Positions 26,061 through 35,490 of a stretch of DNA of 64,000 bases are shown here, piece by piece. Position numbers and translations under genes: made by a program. The stretch is from assembly GCF_002899825.2 (NCBI RefSeq), contig NZ_PPED02000001.1, positions 806,001 to 870,000 of the forward strand, read 5' to 3'. This DNA comes from Chryseobacterium phosphatilyticum (GTDB taxonomy: Bacteria > Bacteroidota > Bacteroidia > Flavobacteriales > Weeksellaceae). The notes beneath the pieces are model-generated. The model was not told the DNA's origin. It ran no database searches and saw nothing but the letters and a program-made list of their open reading frames with translations. How positions within the stretch are numbered: position 1 is the stretch's first letter; each line of letters starts with the position of its first letter.

Positions 26061-27101
26061 CTACTTAAACACTGATAATGAGAGCTTAACGTTTACAGCT
26101 TCTCCTTCCATCGGACGCTCAATAAACGTTTGACGGATGTCTCCGAAGCGCATTTCGTCTTTTTTGGCTTTTTGAATCAATTGCTGAATCGCCTTAATTC
26201 GTCCTTCATAGCCTCCTTTATAGTACATCACATAATTTTCCGTTGGATTTATGGTCCTAAAATTAAAATTATTATCAGTTACCCCAATTTTCTTGGAAAG
26301 TGGAATTCCGAGGAAGTAAGACACCTCTTTGTCTTTGTAATTGTCGGCATCTGTAATCAGAACCGGATACCCAACTTCATCATCTTTTTTACCAAGATCC
26401 ATCGATACAAAATTATAGATTTTGTTATAATTCATCACGATATTTTTGTACAAGGCATCTTTCTTGTTGGATGTGCTCACATTGATCCCCAAAATAAGCA
26501 TATCTTCCTCTTTTTCTACCATGAGGCTATCATATTTGATGGCTGCCATGAGGTTATCTTTTTCAACCTTATTTCCTAAGACATTCTTGAGATTAACCAT
26601 GCTTTTGGTAATATTTTCCGCAAAGCGGTCTTCTGTCCAGAAATTTTCTACTCTTCTCCAAACCGAAAGTTTGGGTGTATGTACATACCATGTAATTCTG
26701 GTCTTTTCCGCAGAAACAGGTTTAAATTTAACGTCTACCAGTGTGGGATTGGCATTTTCATCTTCAAAAAGCTGATATTTTAAAGTTTTATTGGGATTCT
26801 CATACCTGATAAACATTTCACCGTCGGTATCATTTTTAGGATCTACATAACTGATGGCACTTCCCTGTCCTTCATACGGTGTATAATAATCAATATCTAT
26901 AGACTGTGAGCTGGAAAAAAAATTATTCCATCTTGTAAAATTCTGAAGATTGTTAAACTGAGTAAAGACTTTATCTACCGGATAATCGATTTCTTTTTCG
27001 ATTGTAAAGTTTTTACTTTCGTCCACAAAATAATACATGGAAGCAGCATAAGCACCTCCAAGCAAAATTATAAATACCGTTACTATTTTAAAAATACGCA
27101 T
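26061..27101 (-). CDS. SRPBCC-domain plus GyrI-like effector-binding domain protein
   Basis: This 346-residue protein has an N-terminal membrane helix (about 3-20), an SRPBCC/polyketide-cyclase-like domain (about 30-175; EKEIDYPVDKVFTQFNNLQNFTRWN is the typical start) and a second half resembling the GyrI-like small-molecule-binding fold (NPTENYVMYYKGGYEGRIKAIQQL). Many Bacteroidetes carry this two-domain protein; its ligand is unknown. I choose the ATG at 27101, not one six codons earlier at 27119, because a full promoter (27106..27136) overlaps the earlier start. The mRNA would then begin at or very near the ATG. Confidence 0.82.
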   Translation of the reverse strand: MRIFKIVTVFIILLGGAYAASMYYFVDESKNFTIEKEIDYPVDKVFTQFNNLQNFTRWNNFFSSSQSIDIDYYTPYEGQGSAISYVDPKNDTDGEMFIRYENPNKTLKYQLFEDENANPTLVDVKFKPVSAEKTRITWYVHTPKLSVWRRVENFWTEDRFAENITKSMVNLKNVLGNKVEKDNLMAAIKYDSLMVEKEEDMLILGINVSTSNKKDALYKNIVMNYNKIYNFVSMDLGKKDDEVGYPVLITDADNYKDKEVSYFLGIPLSKKIGVTDNNFNFRTINPTENYVMYYKGGYEGRIKAIQQLIQKAKKDEMRFGDIRQTFIERPMEGEAVNVKLSLSVFK

Positions 27102-27105
27102 CGCA

Positions 27106-27136
27106 CAAAAATAATACAAATAAAAAAAGTGACCAA
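27106..27136 (-). promoter_or_regulatory. Promoter of the SRPBCC/GyrI-like gene
   Basis: On the minus strand TTG (27134-27136) - 20 bases - TATTTTTG (27106-27113) matches the phylum consensus. The predicted transcription start falls at about 27099-27101, on the ATG itself, suggesting a leaderless or nearly leaderless mRNA. Confidence 0.5.
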
Positions 27137-27149
27137 TATGCTGATCACT
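27121..27149 (-). terminator. Probable terminator of the glycogen operon
   Basis: Reading leftwards, a 9-bp stem with two GU pairs (AGTGATCAG...TTGGTCACT, 27128-27149) is followed by TTTTTTTATTTG. It lies about 210 bases after the glgC stop and overlaps the promoter of the next gene. No better terminator is seen closer to glgC. Confidence 0.5.
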
Positions 27150-27360
27150 CTAGTTGTATGTTTAACAATAATTAACCTGTTAAAGGCTGGAAACTGAATG
27201 AGAAAATAAGTAAGTTACTATTTGACATATAGTTACCAGCTATACTTTGATTGAAATGACTCTAATGATGTTGGATAGTCTAAGATTAGCAAAACAAAAA
27301 GCTCTGGTCATTCTTCGACTTGAATAATTTCCATCTTCCATTCTCCGGCTTCGTCACTAC

Positions 27361-28629
27361 TTATCCTATATGAATACCCGGAGGCAACACGGCTCCCTTC
27401 TTCACCACAACAATACCATCCTGTACAGAATGAGTACCATAATCGCCATCAGGAATATGCTTTCCTCCAATAATTTTGACATTATCCCCGATATAACAGT
27501 TTTTGTCCAGAATTGCTTTTTCTATATAACAGTATTTCCCAATTCCCATATTGGGGCGACCAGCCCTGTCATTGAGAACAATTTCGGTAGTATTCTGATA
27601 GAAATCAGCACCCATTACATAAGAGTTTACAATGGTACTGCCTTTATCAATTCTGGTCCTGTTTCCAATGACTGAATTTTCTATTTTATCAGCCATAATG
27701 ATGCATCCGTCTCCAAAAACCGCTTTGCTTACATAAGAGCCATTGATCTTCGATGGTGGAAGCATTCTTGCTCTTGTGTAGATAGGAGAAGAAGAAAAGA
27801 GATTGAATTGCGGAAGATCAAGACAAAGATCAAGATTGGCTTCGTAGAACGATTCAATGGTTCCAATATCCGTCCAATACCCTTCGTATTGGTAGCTCAA
27901 TGTTTTATATTTACCAATAGAACTTGGAATAATATCTTTTCCAAAATCATCACCGGCGCCTTCTTCAAACATTTTTTTCAGAATATTTTTAGTAAAAATA
28001 TAGATTCCCATAGAGGCCAGGAAGTCTTTTCCTTTAAGTTTATTTTCGTCAGACACTTCAGATTTCAGACCTTCCAGCATATCATAATCCGGTTTTTCAT
28101 AGAAAGACGTAATATTTCCTTCGTCATCGGATTTCAAAATTCCAAATCCTGTTGCGTCTTTTGCATTGACCGGAATGGTTGCAATCGTCAGATCACCACC
28201 GTTTTCAATATGAAAATCGAGCATTTCTCTAAAATCCATCTGATAGAGCTGATCTCCTGAAAGAATTAAAATATAATCATAGTCATATTTTTCAAGATGT
28301 TTCATAGACTGACGTACAGCATCAGCAGTTCCCTGATACCAACTTTCGTTTTCTACGTTTTGTTCTGCCGCCAGAATATCAACAAAGCCCTTACTGAAAA
28401 TATCAAAGTGATAAGAATTTTTAATATGTGAATTTAAAGAGGCTGAATTAAACTGAGTCAGGACCAAAATCTTGTTCAATCCCGAGTTCAGACAATTGGA
28501 AATAGGAATATCTACCAATCTGTATTTTCCTGCAATCGGTACTGCCGGTTTTGATCTAGAATAGGTTAACGGGAATAATCTTGTCCCTCTGCCGCCTCCC
28601 AGTACAATGGAGATTACATTTCGTTTCAT
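27361..28629 (-). CDS. glgC: Glucose-1-phosphate adenylyltransferase (ADP-glucose pyrophosphorylase)
   Basis: The 422 residues match GlgC, which makes ADP-glucose from ATP and glucose-1-phosphate, the committed step of bacterial glycogen synthesis. Visible are the nucleotide-binding loop GGGRGTRLFPLTYSRSKPAVP (residues 11-31), the GDQLYQMD metal/sugar site, the TIPVN...GFGILK segment, FLASMGIYIF and the left-handed beta-helix C-terminus. It is the last gene of the leftward glgB-glgA-lipoprotein-glgC operon. Confidence 0.95.
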   Translation of the reverse strand: MKRNVISIVLGGGRGTRLFPLTYSRSKPAVPIAGKYRLVDIPISNCLNSGLNKILVLTQFNSASLNSHIKNSYHFDIFSKGFVDILAAEQNVENESWYQGTADAVRQSMKHLEKYDYDYILILSGDQLYQMDFREMLDFHIENGGDLTIATIPVNAKDATGFGILKSDDEGNITSFYEKPDYDMLEGLKSEVSDENKLKGKDFLASMGIYIFTKNILKKMFEEGAGDDFGKDIIPSSIGKYKTLSYQYEGYWTDIGTIESFYEANLDLCLDLPQFNLFSSSPIYTRARMLPPSKINGSYVSKAVFGDGCIIMADKIENSVIGNRTRIDKGSTIVNSYVMGADFYQNTTEIVLNDRAGRPNMGIGKYCYIEKAILDKNCYIGDNVKIIGGKHIPDGDYGTHSVQDGIVVVKKGAVLPPGIHIG

Positions 28630-28648
28630 AAATATCTTGCGTGTTTTT

Positions 28649-29206
28649 TTATTTTATTAAATATACAGTTTTATTTTTGGTGTTTACGTGAAGTCTACAG
28701 CAATTTATTTGCTCATTATTTTCATTAAAGCCATATACTTCCACTTCATAGGTTCCGGGATCATCCAGTAGCAATACTTCCTTGTCAACGCCGTCAATTT
28801 CGATATGATGCTTTTCAAGCTCTTCCCTAAAAGGTTTATTTGTAATTAAGACATCCATGATATCGGCTTGAGCCATCGCCGCCTCATTAATATCTTTTTC
28901 ATATCTCATCTTCCAGTCCTTTCCATATTTCTTTTCTATTTCCACATATGTCTTCCTGTTTTTATCCTCTATTTTTCGTTCCATTTTGCTGTTAACAACA
29001 CAACCTGCACCTGCTTTATACTTTATTTTCCATTTTTCTGAAATCATTTCTTCCAGCCGCAATCGCTCACCATTTGGATAACCATAATACAAGATCGTAA
29101 AATAAGAAACATCCCCTGATGCGCTATTTTTTCCTGTCAGCACATTTCTTGTTGTGCAAGAAATAACACTTGTTACCAATATCAAAAAAAGATAAGCTCT
29201 TATCAT
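28649..29206 (-). CDS. Lipoprotein of unknown function inside the glycogen operon
   Basis: This 185-residue protein has a lipoprotein signal peptide (MIRAYLFLILVTSVISC; Cys at 17). The mature part is charged, with LRLEEMISEKWKIKYKAGAGCVVNSKMERK. I recognise no family. It starts one base after the glgA stop codon and ends 19 bases before the glgC start, so it is cotranscribed with cytoplasmic glycogen enzymes although it should be exported. A role in glycogen metabolism is not implied by the sequence itself. Confidence 0.75.
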   Translation of the reverse strand: MIRAYLFLILVTSVISCTTRNVLTGKNSASGDVSYFTILYYGYPNGERLRLEEMISEKWKIKYKAGAGCVVNSKMERKIEDKNRKTYVEIEKKYGKDWKMRYEKDINEAAMAQADIMDVLITNKPFREELEKHHIEIDGVDKEVLLLDDPGTYEVEVYGFNENNEQINCCRLHVNTKNKTVYLIK

Positions 29207-29207
29207 C

Positions 29208-30614
29208 TCAGCTATTATATAAAGCTATGTATTTTTCGGCAGATTTTTCCCATGCAAAATCAAAACTCATATTGGCATGAATAAGATCTTCCATCACTCC
29301 TTTTTGATTGTAAATTGCCAATGCCCTGTTCATCGCATGTACAATGTCATCAACCCCCGGATAGGTAAAATTCAACCCTGCTCCTCCGGTTGAAATATCT
29401 TCAACAGTATCTCTGAGACCACCTGTATATCTTACGATGGGTACTGTACCATATCTCATTGAATACATCTGATTCAATCCACAAGGCTCTACTCTTGAAG
29501 GCATCAACAGAAAATCTGCAGATGCATACATTTTATGGGAAAGATGCTCTTTATATCCCAGATCCACAGCAAAGTTGGTATAGGTATAATCATATTCTTT
29601 CAATTTATTCTCAATATATGTATTTCCTGATCCGAGAATCATAATATTTAAAGCACCATAGCTCTGTTTGATACTTCTCCAGACTACATCTGGCAGGAGG
29701 TCGGCGCCTTTTTCAGTGGCAAACCTTCCAATGAAAGCAAACAAAGGAAGTTCAGGTTTTAAACCATATTCTTCACAAAGTCTTTCTTTATTTTTCTTTT
29801 TTTGAGCAAGGGCATTTTTACGATTAAAATTAAAATCCAGCATTGGATCTGTTTCAGGATTCCAGACTTCTGTATCAATCCCGTTAATAATTCCATAGGC
29901 TTTCCCAAACTCCTGCCGTACCAGGCTCTCCAGGCCACGGAAACTGACAAAGAGCTCTTCGAGATATCCTTCAGAAACGGTGGTAAAGGCATCAGAACAT
30001 TTAATCATACTTGCCAGCGGGTTGATCAATCCGTTCCAATCCAGTAATCCCCATTTATAGGAATCAAATGAAGGCATATAATTGACCATATTCCAGCTCA
30101 TCATCCCTTGATATTCTCCGTTATGAATTGTTCCTATTGTTTTCACTCCTTTAAGAGATTCAAACCCGGGACAATATTTCACCATAAAAGGGACCAATCC
30201 GGTGTGGTAATCATGGCAATGTAAAACATCCGGACAAATTTTCATTGCCGTCATCCAATGCAATATTCCATGTTGAAAAGCAAGGAACTGGAAGCTTTCA
30301 TCCTGATAGCCATAAGGATTATCCCTGTCCAGCAGCCCGGGAATTCTTACCATATACAATTCAAATCCCAAAACATTTGTTTTCTCCCTAAGGACCTGAA
30401 CCTGTAACATACTGGATCCCTGATGGATAAACCCGTCAAAAACCGCCTCAAACTCATGATCGTAGACAAAGGGTTTGTTATACCACGGCATCACCACCTT
30501 AGCATCTATTTCTTTTATTTTATTCTGATATTTTGGTAAAGCCCCTACTACATCAGCAAGGCCACCTACTTTTGCTACAGGATAACATTCTGTACTTAAA
30601 TGATAAATAACCAT
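29208..30614 (-). CDS. glgA: Glycogen synthase
   Basis: This 468-residue GT5 enzyme extends alpha-1,4-glucan chains from ADP-glucose in the cytoplasm. The ADP-glucose-binding KVGGLADVVGALP is at residues 15-27. The C-terminal GT-B half has FIGRFATEKGADLLPD, LMPSRVEPCGLNQMYSMRYGTVPIVRYTGGLRDTV and the catalytic E/C region. It follows glgB by three bases. The usual length and order leave little doubt. Confidence 0.96.
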   Translation of the reverse strand: MVIYHLSTECYPVAKVGGLADVVGALPKYQNKIKEIDAKVVMPWYNKPFVYDHEFEAVFDGFIHQGSSMLQVQVLREKTNVLGFELYMVRIPGLLDRDNPYGYQDESFQFLAFQHGILHWMTAMKICPDVLHCHDYHTGLVPFMVKYCPGFESLKGVKTIGTIHNGEYQGMMSWNMVNYMPSFDSYKWGLLDWNGLINPLASMIKCSDAFTTVSEGYLEELFVSFRGLESLVRQEFGKAYGIINGIDTEVWNPETDPMLDFNFNRKNALAQKKKNKERLCEEYGLKPELPLFAFIGRFATEKGADLLPDVVWRSIKQSYGALNIMILGSGNTYIENKLKEYDYTYTNFAVDLGYKEHLSHKMYASADFLLMPSRVEPCGLNQMYSMRYGTVPIVRYTGGLRDTVEDISTGGAGLNFTYPGVDDIVHAMNRALAIYNQKGVMEDLIHANMSFDFAWEKSAEKYIALYNS

Positions 30615-30617
30615 CCT

Positions 30618-32567
30618 TTATCTTCTGTGTTTAATTCTATGTAATTTATACTTTTTATCTTTTTTCTTTCTTAAAACAATTCCTGCGAGTGGTGGTAACT
30701 TCAATGTCATTGTTTTTTGATAATTTCTCCATTCTTCATATTTTTCTTCTACTATTTCCGGAACTACTCCACTACCGCTATACTGCCCATCGTCAGAGTT
30801 AAAAACCACGTCCCAATGTGTTCCGGTATGAATTCCTACTTTATAATCCAACACTTTAGGAGCCAGATTCAGAATGACCATAAATACATCATCGCGTCGT
30901 TTCCCCTTCCTTAAATATACATACACCGAATTTTCCAGATCGTCCGCTTCTACCCATTCAAAACCATGTTTATTAAACTGATTTTCATAAAAAGCAGGCT
31001 CAGTGGTATAGATATGGTTCAACTTCTTCACAAGTTCCTGTAATCCTTTATGTACCGGATATTGTAAAAGGTTCCAATCGAGACTGCGGGTAAAATTCCA
31101 TTCACTCGTTTGCCCAAATTCATCACCCATAAAAAGCAATTTTGCTCCAGGATGAGTAAACATATATACATACAAGGTACGAAGATTGGCAAACTTCTGC
31201 CATTCATCGCCTTTCATTTTATAAATCAAACTTGCCTTTCCGTGTACGACTTCATCATGTGATAAAGGCATAATATAATTTTCATTATACATATACATAG
31301 AAGCAAATGTAAGTTTATGATGATGGTACTTTCTGTTCTCGAAATCTTCCTTAAAATAGTCTAATGTGTCGTGCATCCATCCCATCATCCATTTCATTCC
31401 AAAACCTACACCTCCATCATGAACAGGCTTGGTAAGCATAGGAAAATCCGAACTTTCTTCGGCTATGGTAATAATATTATCTCCAAATTCCTTATAAACT
31501 GCAGTATTAAATTCCTGCAAAAAAGTTTTGGCTTCAAGATTTACGTTTTCACCATATATATTAGGTTCCCACTCTCCTTCATTTCTTGAATAATCAAGAT
31601 GAAGCATTGATGTTACTGCATCTACACGTAAACCGTCGACATGATAACGATCCAGCCAGAACATGGCATTAGAAATAAGGAAAGATTTTACCTCATTCTT
31701 ACCATAATTGAAGATATGTGACTTCCAGTCGGGATGAAATCCCCTTTTGGGGTCTTCGTGTTCGTACAAGTGCGAACCATCAAAACGGTACAGACCATTG
31801 GCATCGCCGGGAAAATGAGACGGAACCCAATCCAGGATAACTCCTATATTATTTTTATGAAGATCATCAATCAAAAACATGAGATCCTGTGGAGATCCGA
31901 ATCGTGAGGTTGCTGCATAGAAACCTGTAATCTGATAGCCCCAACTTGGCTCATATGGGTATTCCATAACCGGCATCAATTCAACATGAGTAAAACCCAT
32001 TTCTTTTATATAGGGTACCAGACTCTTTGCAATATCACGATAATTCAAAAACCGATCCGGAAAATCTTCGTTCCGTAACCAAGAACCAAGATGCAATTCG
32101 TAGACAGATATTGGTGCATCAAGATTATTTCTCTTCCAACGGTCTTCCATCCAAGCCTGATCACTCCATTCATACCATGTGGTAGACACCAGTGAAGCGG
32201 CCTGGATATTCTGTTCCCAACTCAATGCATACGGGTCACTTTTCTCCAGAATGTCCCCCCCCATGGTTTCAATAGCATATTTATACAAAGTTCCCCATGT
32301 CAATCCTTCAATAAATCCTTCCCATATTCCGGATTCATCCCATCTTGGAAACAGAATATGATCTTTATGATTCCAGTTATTAAAATTCCCAATCACTGAA
32401 ACTTTCTTTGCATTGGGTGCCCAGACTGAAAAATAAACTCCTTGTTTTCCATCTTTTTCTACAGAATGCACCCCAAATTTACCATACAGCTTATAATGTC
32501 TTCCTTCTTTAAAAAGATAGACATCTTCGTGAGTGAAAAGTGTATAGGTTTTAACAGAATTCATCAA
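30618..32567 (-). CDS. glgB: 1,4-alpha-glucan branching enzyme
   Basis: This 649-residue GH13 enzyme makes alpha-1,6 branches in glycogen. An N-terminal CBM48/E-set domain (about 20-115, GVYFSVWAPNAKKVSVIGNFNNW) is followed by the GH13 barrel with DWVPSHFP, GLRVDAVTSM (nucleophile Asp), AEESSDFP (acid/base Glu) and LSHDEVVHG, and then a C-terminal beta domain. It is the first gene of the glg operon. The C-terminal RKKKDKKYKLHRIKHRR tail is unusually basic. Confidence 0.96.
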   Translation of the reverse strand: MMNSVKTYTLFTHEDVYLFKEGRHYKLYGKFGVHSVEKDGKQGVYFSVWAPNAKKVSVIGNFNNWNHKDHILFPRWDESGIWEGFIEGLTWGTLYKYAIETMGGDILEKSDPYALSWEQNIQAASLVSTTWYEWSDQAWMEDRWKRNNLDAPISVYELHLGSWLRNEDFPDRFLNYRDIAKSLVPYIKEMGFTHVELMPVMEYPYEPSWGYQITGFYAATSRFGSPQDLMFLIDDLHKNNIGVILDWVPSHFPGDANGLYRFDGSHLYEHEDPKRGFHPDWKSHIFNYGKNEVKSFLISNAMFWLDRYHVDGLRVDAVTSMLHLDYSRNEGEWEPNIYGENVNLEAKTFLQEFNTAVYKEFGDNIITIAEESSDFPMLTKPVHDGGVGFGMKWMMGWMHDTLDYFKEDFENRKYHHHKLTFASMYMYNENYIMPLSHDEVVHGKASLIYKMKGDEWQKFANLRTLYVYMFTHPGAKLLFMGDEFGQTSEWNFTRSLDWNLLQYPVHKGLQELVKKLNHIYTTEPAFYENQFNKHGFEWVEADDLENSVYVYLRKGKRRDDVFMVILNLAPKVLDYKVGIHTGTHWDVVFNSDDGQYSGSGVVPEIVEEKYEEWRNYQKTMTLKLPPLAGIVLRKKKDKKYKLHRIKHRR

Positions 32568-32675
32568 GATGAGATTATATTTATATTTTCCTTGAAACTA
32601 CGAAAAATACAGATAACAGCGGTTAATTATTCATCAAATAATTATCAAGTTAGCTTTCTTCTTTCGTATGTCTAT

Positions 32676-32683
32676 CAAATATA
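32676..32683 (-). promoter_or_regulatory. Bacteroidetes -7 element for the glg operon
   Basis: The minus strand reads TATATTTG (TAnnTTTG), 109 bases before the glgB ATG. No partner element is seen at the expected distance, so this is a weak call. Confidence 0.3.
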
Positions 32684-32768
32684 TCAATTTTAAAATCACT
32701 TTTTTATAATCTTACAACAATCTTTTTTATTAATTTAACCCCTCTAAACATTATTATAAATACGCACA

Positions 32769-33890
32769 ATGAGGTTTGAAATTTATACAGAAGAAAAAGA
32801 TGACCGACCGGTATTTATCACCGGAAACTTTAACAGATGGAACCCGAAAGATTACAATTATCAGCTTACACAACTGGATTCCTACAATTATTTCATAGAA
32901 ATCAGTGATGAAGCTCTTCCTGACGATATTGAATACAAATTTACCAAGGGAGGCTGGGAAAATGTTGAGCTTGACAAGTATGGAAGCATTACCCCCAACC
33001 GAAAAGTTAAAAAGTCAGTAAAGAAGATTTCTGATATCGTAAACAAATGGAGGTTAAACTGGGGCCCGTTTAAAGATGAGTTCTTCCCTATTGCGGAAGT
33101 TATTTCAGAAGCGTTTTACATTCCACAACTTGATCGTTATCGTAAGGTATGGGCTCTGCTCCCACATGATTATTATATTTCGAATAAGACATATCCGGTT
33201 TTGTATCTTCAGGATGCACAAAACCTGTTTAATGAAGGCAGTGATTTCGGAAATTGGGAAATTGATAAAAAGCTATCTATTCTCTCAGAATACGGCCGGG
33301 GTGATGTGATTATCATTGCCATAGAGCATGGCAGCCAAAACAGGATTAAAGAATATATTTTTGATAATGACAACGTAGCCAGCGGCTCAGAAGGAAAAAA
33401 ATACATACGCTTTATTGCTGATACCTTAAAACCCTTTGTGGATGAAAACTACCGGACTAAAAAAGACCGTGAAAATACAGGCATCGGAGGAAGCTCATTA
33501 GGAGCACTTATCAGTATTTATAGCGGATTTCTTTATCCCGAAGTTTATTCAAAATTGCTGATCTTCTCTCCTTCACTTTGGGTTGAGCCCAATAATAATT
33601 TCCCCATGATGAATTTCAGGGTTCCCTTTAAAACTAAAATCTATTTATATGGTGGCGGCCAGGAAGGATCCAAAATGGTAAAACGGATTCGTATTTTTGA
33701 AGAATATTTAAAAAGATGGGAGAAAAAAAATCTTTTTGATTTTGAATTCAGAACCAATATCAATCCTGAAGGTACTCATAGCGAATTTTATTGGTCACAG
33801 GAATTTCCGAGAGCTATAGAATGGTTATTTTATGATAATACTGAAAATCCTGTAGAAGTAAAGCCACAACAGCAAAGCGTTAAAAACTAA
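32769..33890 (+). CDS. Esterase-D/enterochelin esterase-like hydrolase with N-terminal glycogen-binding-like domain
   Basis: This 373-residue protein has two parts. The first 95 residues resemble an AMPK-type/CBM48 early set (RPVFITGNFNRWNPKDYNYQL; compare SVIGNFNNWNHKD in glgB). The rest is an alpha/beta hydrolase of the putative-esterase family with nucleophile S243 in GIGGSSLGAL, a GDVIIIAIEHG strand and a C-terminal His region. No signal peptide is seen. It is divergent from the glg operon, which makes an ester or polyglucan-linked substrate tempting, but this is inference. Confidence 0.85.
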   Translation: MRFEIYTEEKDDRPVFITGNFNRWNPKDYNYQLTQLDSYNYFIEISDEALPDDIEYKFTKGGWENVELDKYGSITPNRKVKKSVKKISDIVNKWRLNWGPFKDEFFPIAEVISEAFYIPQLDRYRKVWALLPHDYYISNKTYPVLYLQDAQNLFNEGSDFGNWEIDKKLSILSEYGRGDVIIIAIEHGSQNRIKEYIFDNDNVASGSEGKKYIRFIADTLKPFVDENYRTKKDRENTGIGGSSLGALISIYSGFLYPEVYSKLLIFSPSLWVEPNNNFPMMNFRVPFKTKIYLYGGGQEGSKMVKRIRIFEEYLKRWEKKNLFDFEFRTNINPEGTHSEFYWSQEFPRAIEWLFYDNTENPVEVKPQQQSVKN

Positions 33891-33932
33891 GCTATAAATA
33901 ACCCTTTAGCTTAAACAAAATACAATCCATTT

Positions 33933-35348
33933 ATGAAATTAATCAACAAAAAAAATAAAGTTTACACCCAGATTTTCCATGTATTCACAGAGGAAGAATG
34001 GATAAAATCTAATAAAAATTTCAACAAAAATATTGCTACATTTTTTACCGGAAAAAAACACGAGATTTTTGTCAATGCCCACGAAGAAGGAATCACCTAT
34101 TTTATTGGCTTAGGAAAATCCTCTTTACAAAACTTCGAAATCCAACAAGTTGCTCTAAAATTTTCACAAACTCAAAAAGAAAAACTGCATGCTGTTCCAA
34201 CATTGCTTCTGGCCGATTTCATGAATGAAAAACAATTTGAAGAATTTGTAAAAGGTCTGTTAATGGGTACTTATAATTATCCTTTTGAAAAAAAGCATCC
34301 TTTCTGGAACGCAAAATTTGAACTTCATTTTGAAAATTTAAGTCAGAAAAAACTAGATCACATCAGTCGAAAAGCGGAGGCACTAAGTAATGGACAAATC
34401 GCCTGTCAGGAATGGCTGAATAAACCGGCCAATCTGAAAAAACCGGACATATTCAGCCTGTATCTGAAAAATCTGGCAAAAAGACATGAATTAAAATACA
34501 CTGTTTTCAACAGAAAAAAATGTGAAGAACTTGGACTCGGCGCTTATCTATCAGTAAATCAAGGAAGTGCTTATGACGCTGCTTTCACCATTTTAGAATA
34601 TAAAACAACCGTAAAAAATGCCAAGACGTTTGGGTTGGTAGGAAAATGTATTCTTTTTGATACGGGAGGCATCTCATTGAAGAACTCAGCCAATCTTCAC
34701 TATATGAAATCTGATATGGGGGGAGCTACTGCTGTTGTGGGAACCCTGATCTATGCTGCGGAAATGAATCTTCCTGTTAATATTGTTGCTGTGCTTCCGA
34801 TTACAGATAATGCCATTTCTGAAAAAGCTTTACTTCCAAGTGATGTCATCACGGCATATAACGGAAAAACAATCGAGGTACTGGATACTGATGCAGAAGG
34901 CAGACTGATTCTGGCAGACGGACTTGCCTATCTTTCTAAAAACTATAAAACAGATTTCCTCATCGACCTGGCAACTTTAACAGGAAGTTCCGTGAGAATG
35001 TTTGGAGACACCTGTGCAGCTATGTTCTCCAATGACGAAGAATTAAAAAATCTTTTGATAAAAACCGGAGATCATACCAATCAACGATTATGGAATCTTC
35101 CCTTATGGGATGTCTGGAAAGACGACATTCAATCTGATGTGGCAGATTTGAAAAACCTTTCTATGAAACCAGTGGGAGATTGTATTATTGCTGCCAAATT
35201 TTTAGAACAATTCATTGAAAACCATCCTAAATGGGCACATCTTGATATAGCCGGAGTTGCCTTTGGAAATGTGGGGTATGCCAAAGAAAAAGCAGCAACC
35301 GGTTATGGGGTTCAATTGCTCACGGATTTAATCGAAAATTATCATTAA
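33933..35348 (+). CDS. M17 family leucyl aminopeptidase
   Basis: This 471-residue di-metal aminopeptidase releases N-terminal residues from peptides in the cytoplasm. The catalytic domain has GKCILFDTGGISLK (metal Lys/Asp region), MKSDMGGATAVVG, the signature DTDAEGRLILAD near residue 317 (NTDAEGRL in most members) and DLATLTG. The N-terminal 150 residues are the diverged M17 regulatory domain. It lies between the esterase and the amidoligase-type operon; the next gene starts 142 bases downstream, after an inverted repeat. Confidence 0.92.
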   Translation: MKLINKKNKVYTQIFHVFTEEEWIKSNKNFNKNIATFFTGKKHEIFVNAHEEGITYFIGLGKSSLQNFEIQQVALKFSQTQKEKLHAVPTLLLADFMNEKQFEEFVKGLLMGTYNYPFEKKHPFWNAKFELHFENLSQKKLDHISRKAEALSNGQIACQEWLNKPANLKKPDIFSLYLKNLAKRHELKYTVFNRKKCEELGLGAYLSVNQGSAYDAAFTILEYKTTVKNAKTFGLVGKCILFDTGGISLKNSANLHYMKSDMGGATAVVGTLIYAAEMNLPVNIVAVLPITDNAISEKALLPSDVITAYNGKTIEVLDTDAEGRLILADGLAYLSKNYKTDFLIDLATLTGSSVRMFGDTCAAMFSNDEELKNLLIKTGDHTNQRLWNLPLWDVWKDDIQSDVADLKNLSMKPVGDCIIAAKFLEQFIENHPKWAHLDIAGVAFGNVGYAKEKAATGYGVQLLTDLIENYH

Positions 35349-35384
35349 AAATTAGTTTATTACAAAAATTCTCTGTATACTTGA

Positions 35385-35473
35385 TTAGTGATTTTTCAAA
35401 AACCTCACCATATTTCTAGTTTTGATATTAATCAAACAACAAAGATTTGCTTTTATTTTTGAAAAATCACTAA
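35385..35473. promoter_or_regulatory. 18-bp perfect inverted repeat before the ATP-grasp operon
   Basis: TTAGTGATTTTTCAAAAA (35385-35402) is exactly repeated in reverse complement at 35456-35473, 53 bases apart. The right arm overlaps a Bacteroidetes -7 element (TATTTTTG, 35454-35461) and ends 17 bases before the ATG at 35491. It may be an operator with two half-sites (DNA looping) or a long-range mRNA/DNA stem that hides the promoter or ribosome-binding region. Confidence 0.55.
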
Positions 35474-35490
35474 AACTTAAAAAACATTAT

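Noticed and set aside
27808-28260. 150-codon plus-strand frame inside glgC
   Set aside because: Shadow of a secure gene; no domain resemblance.
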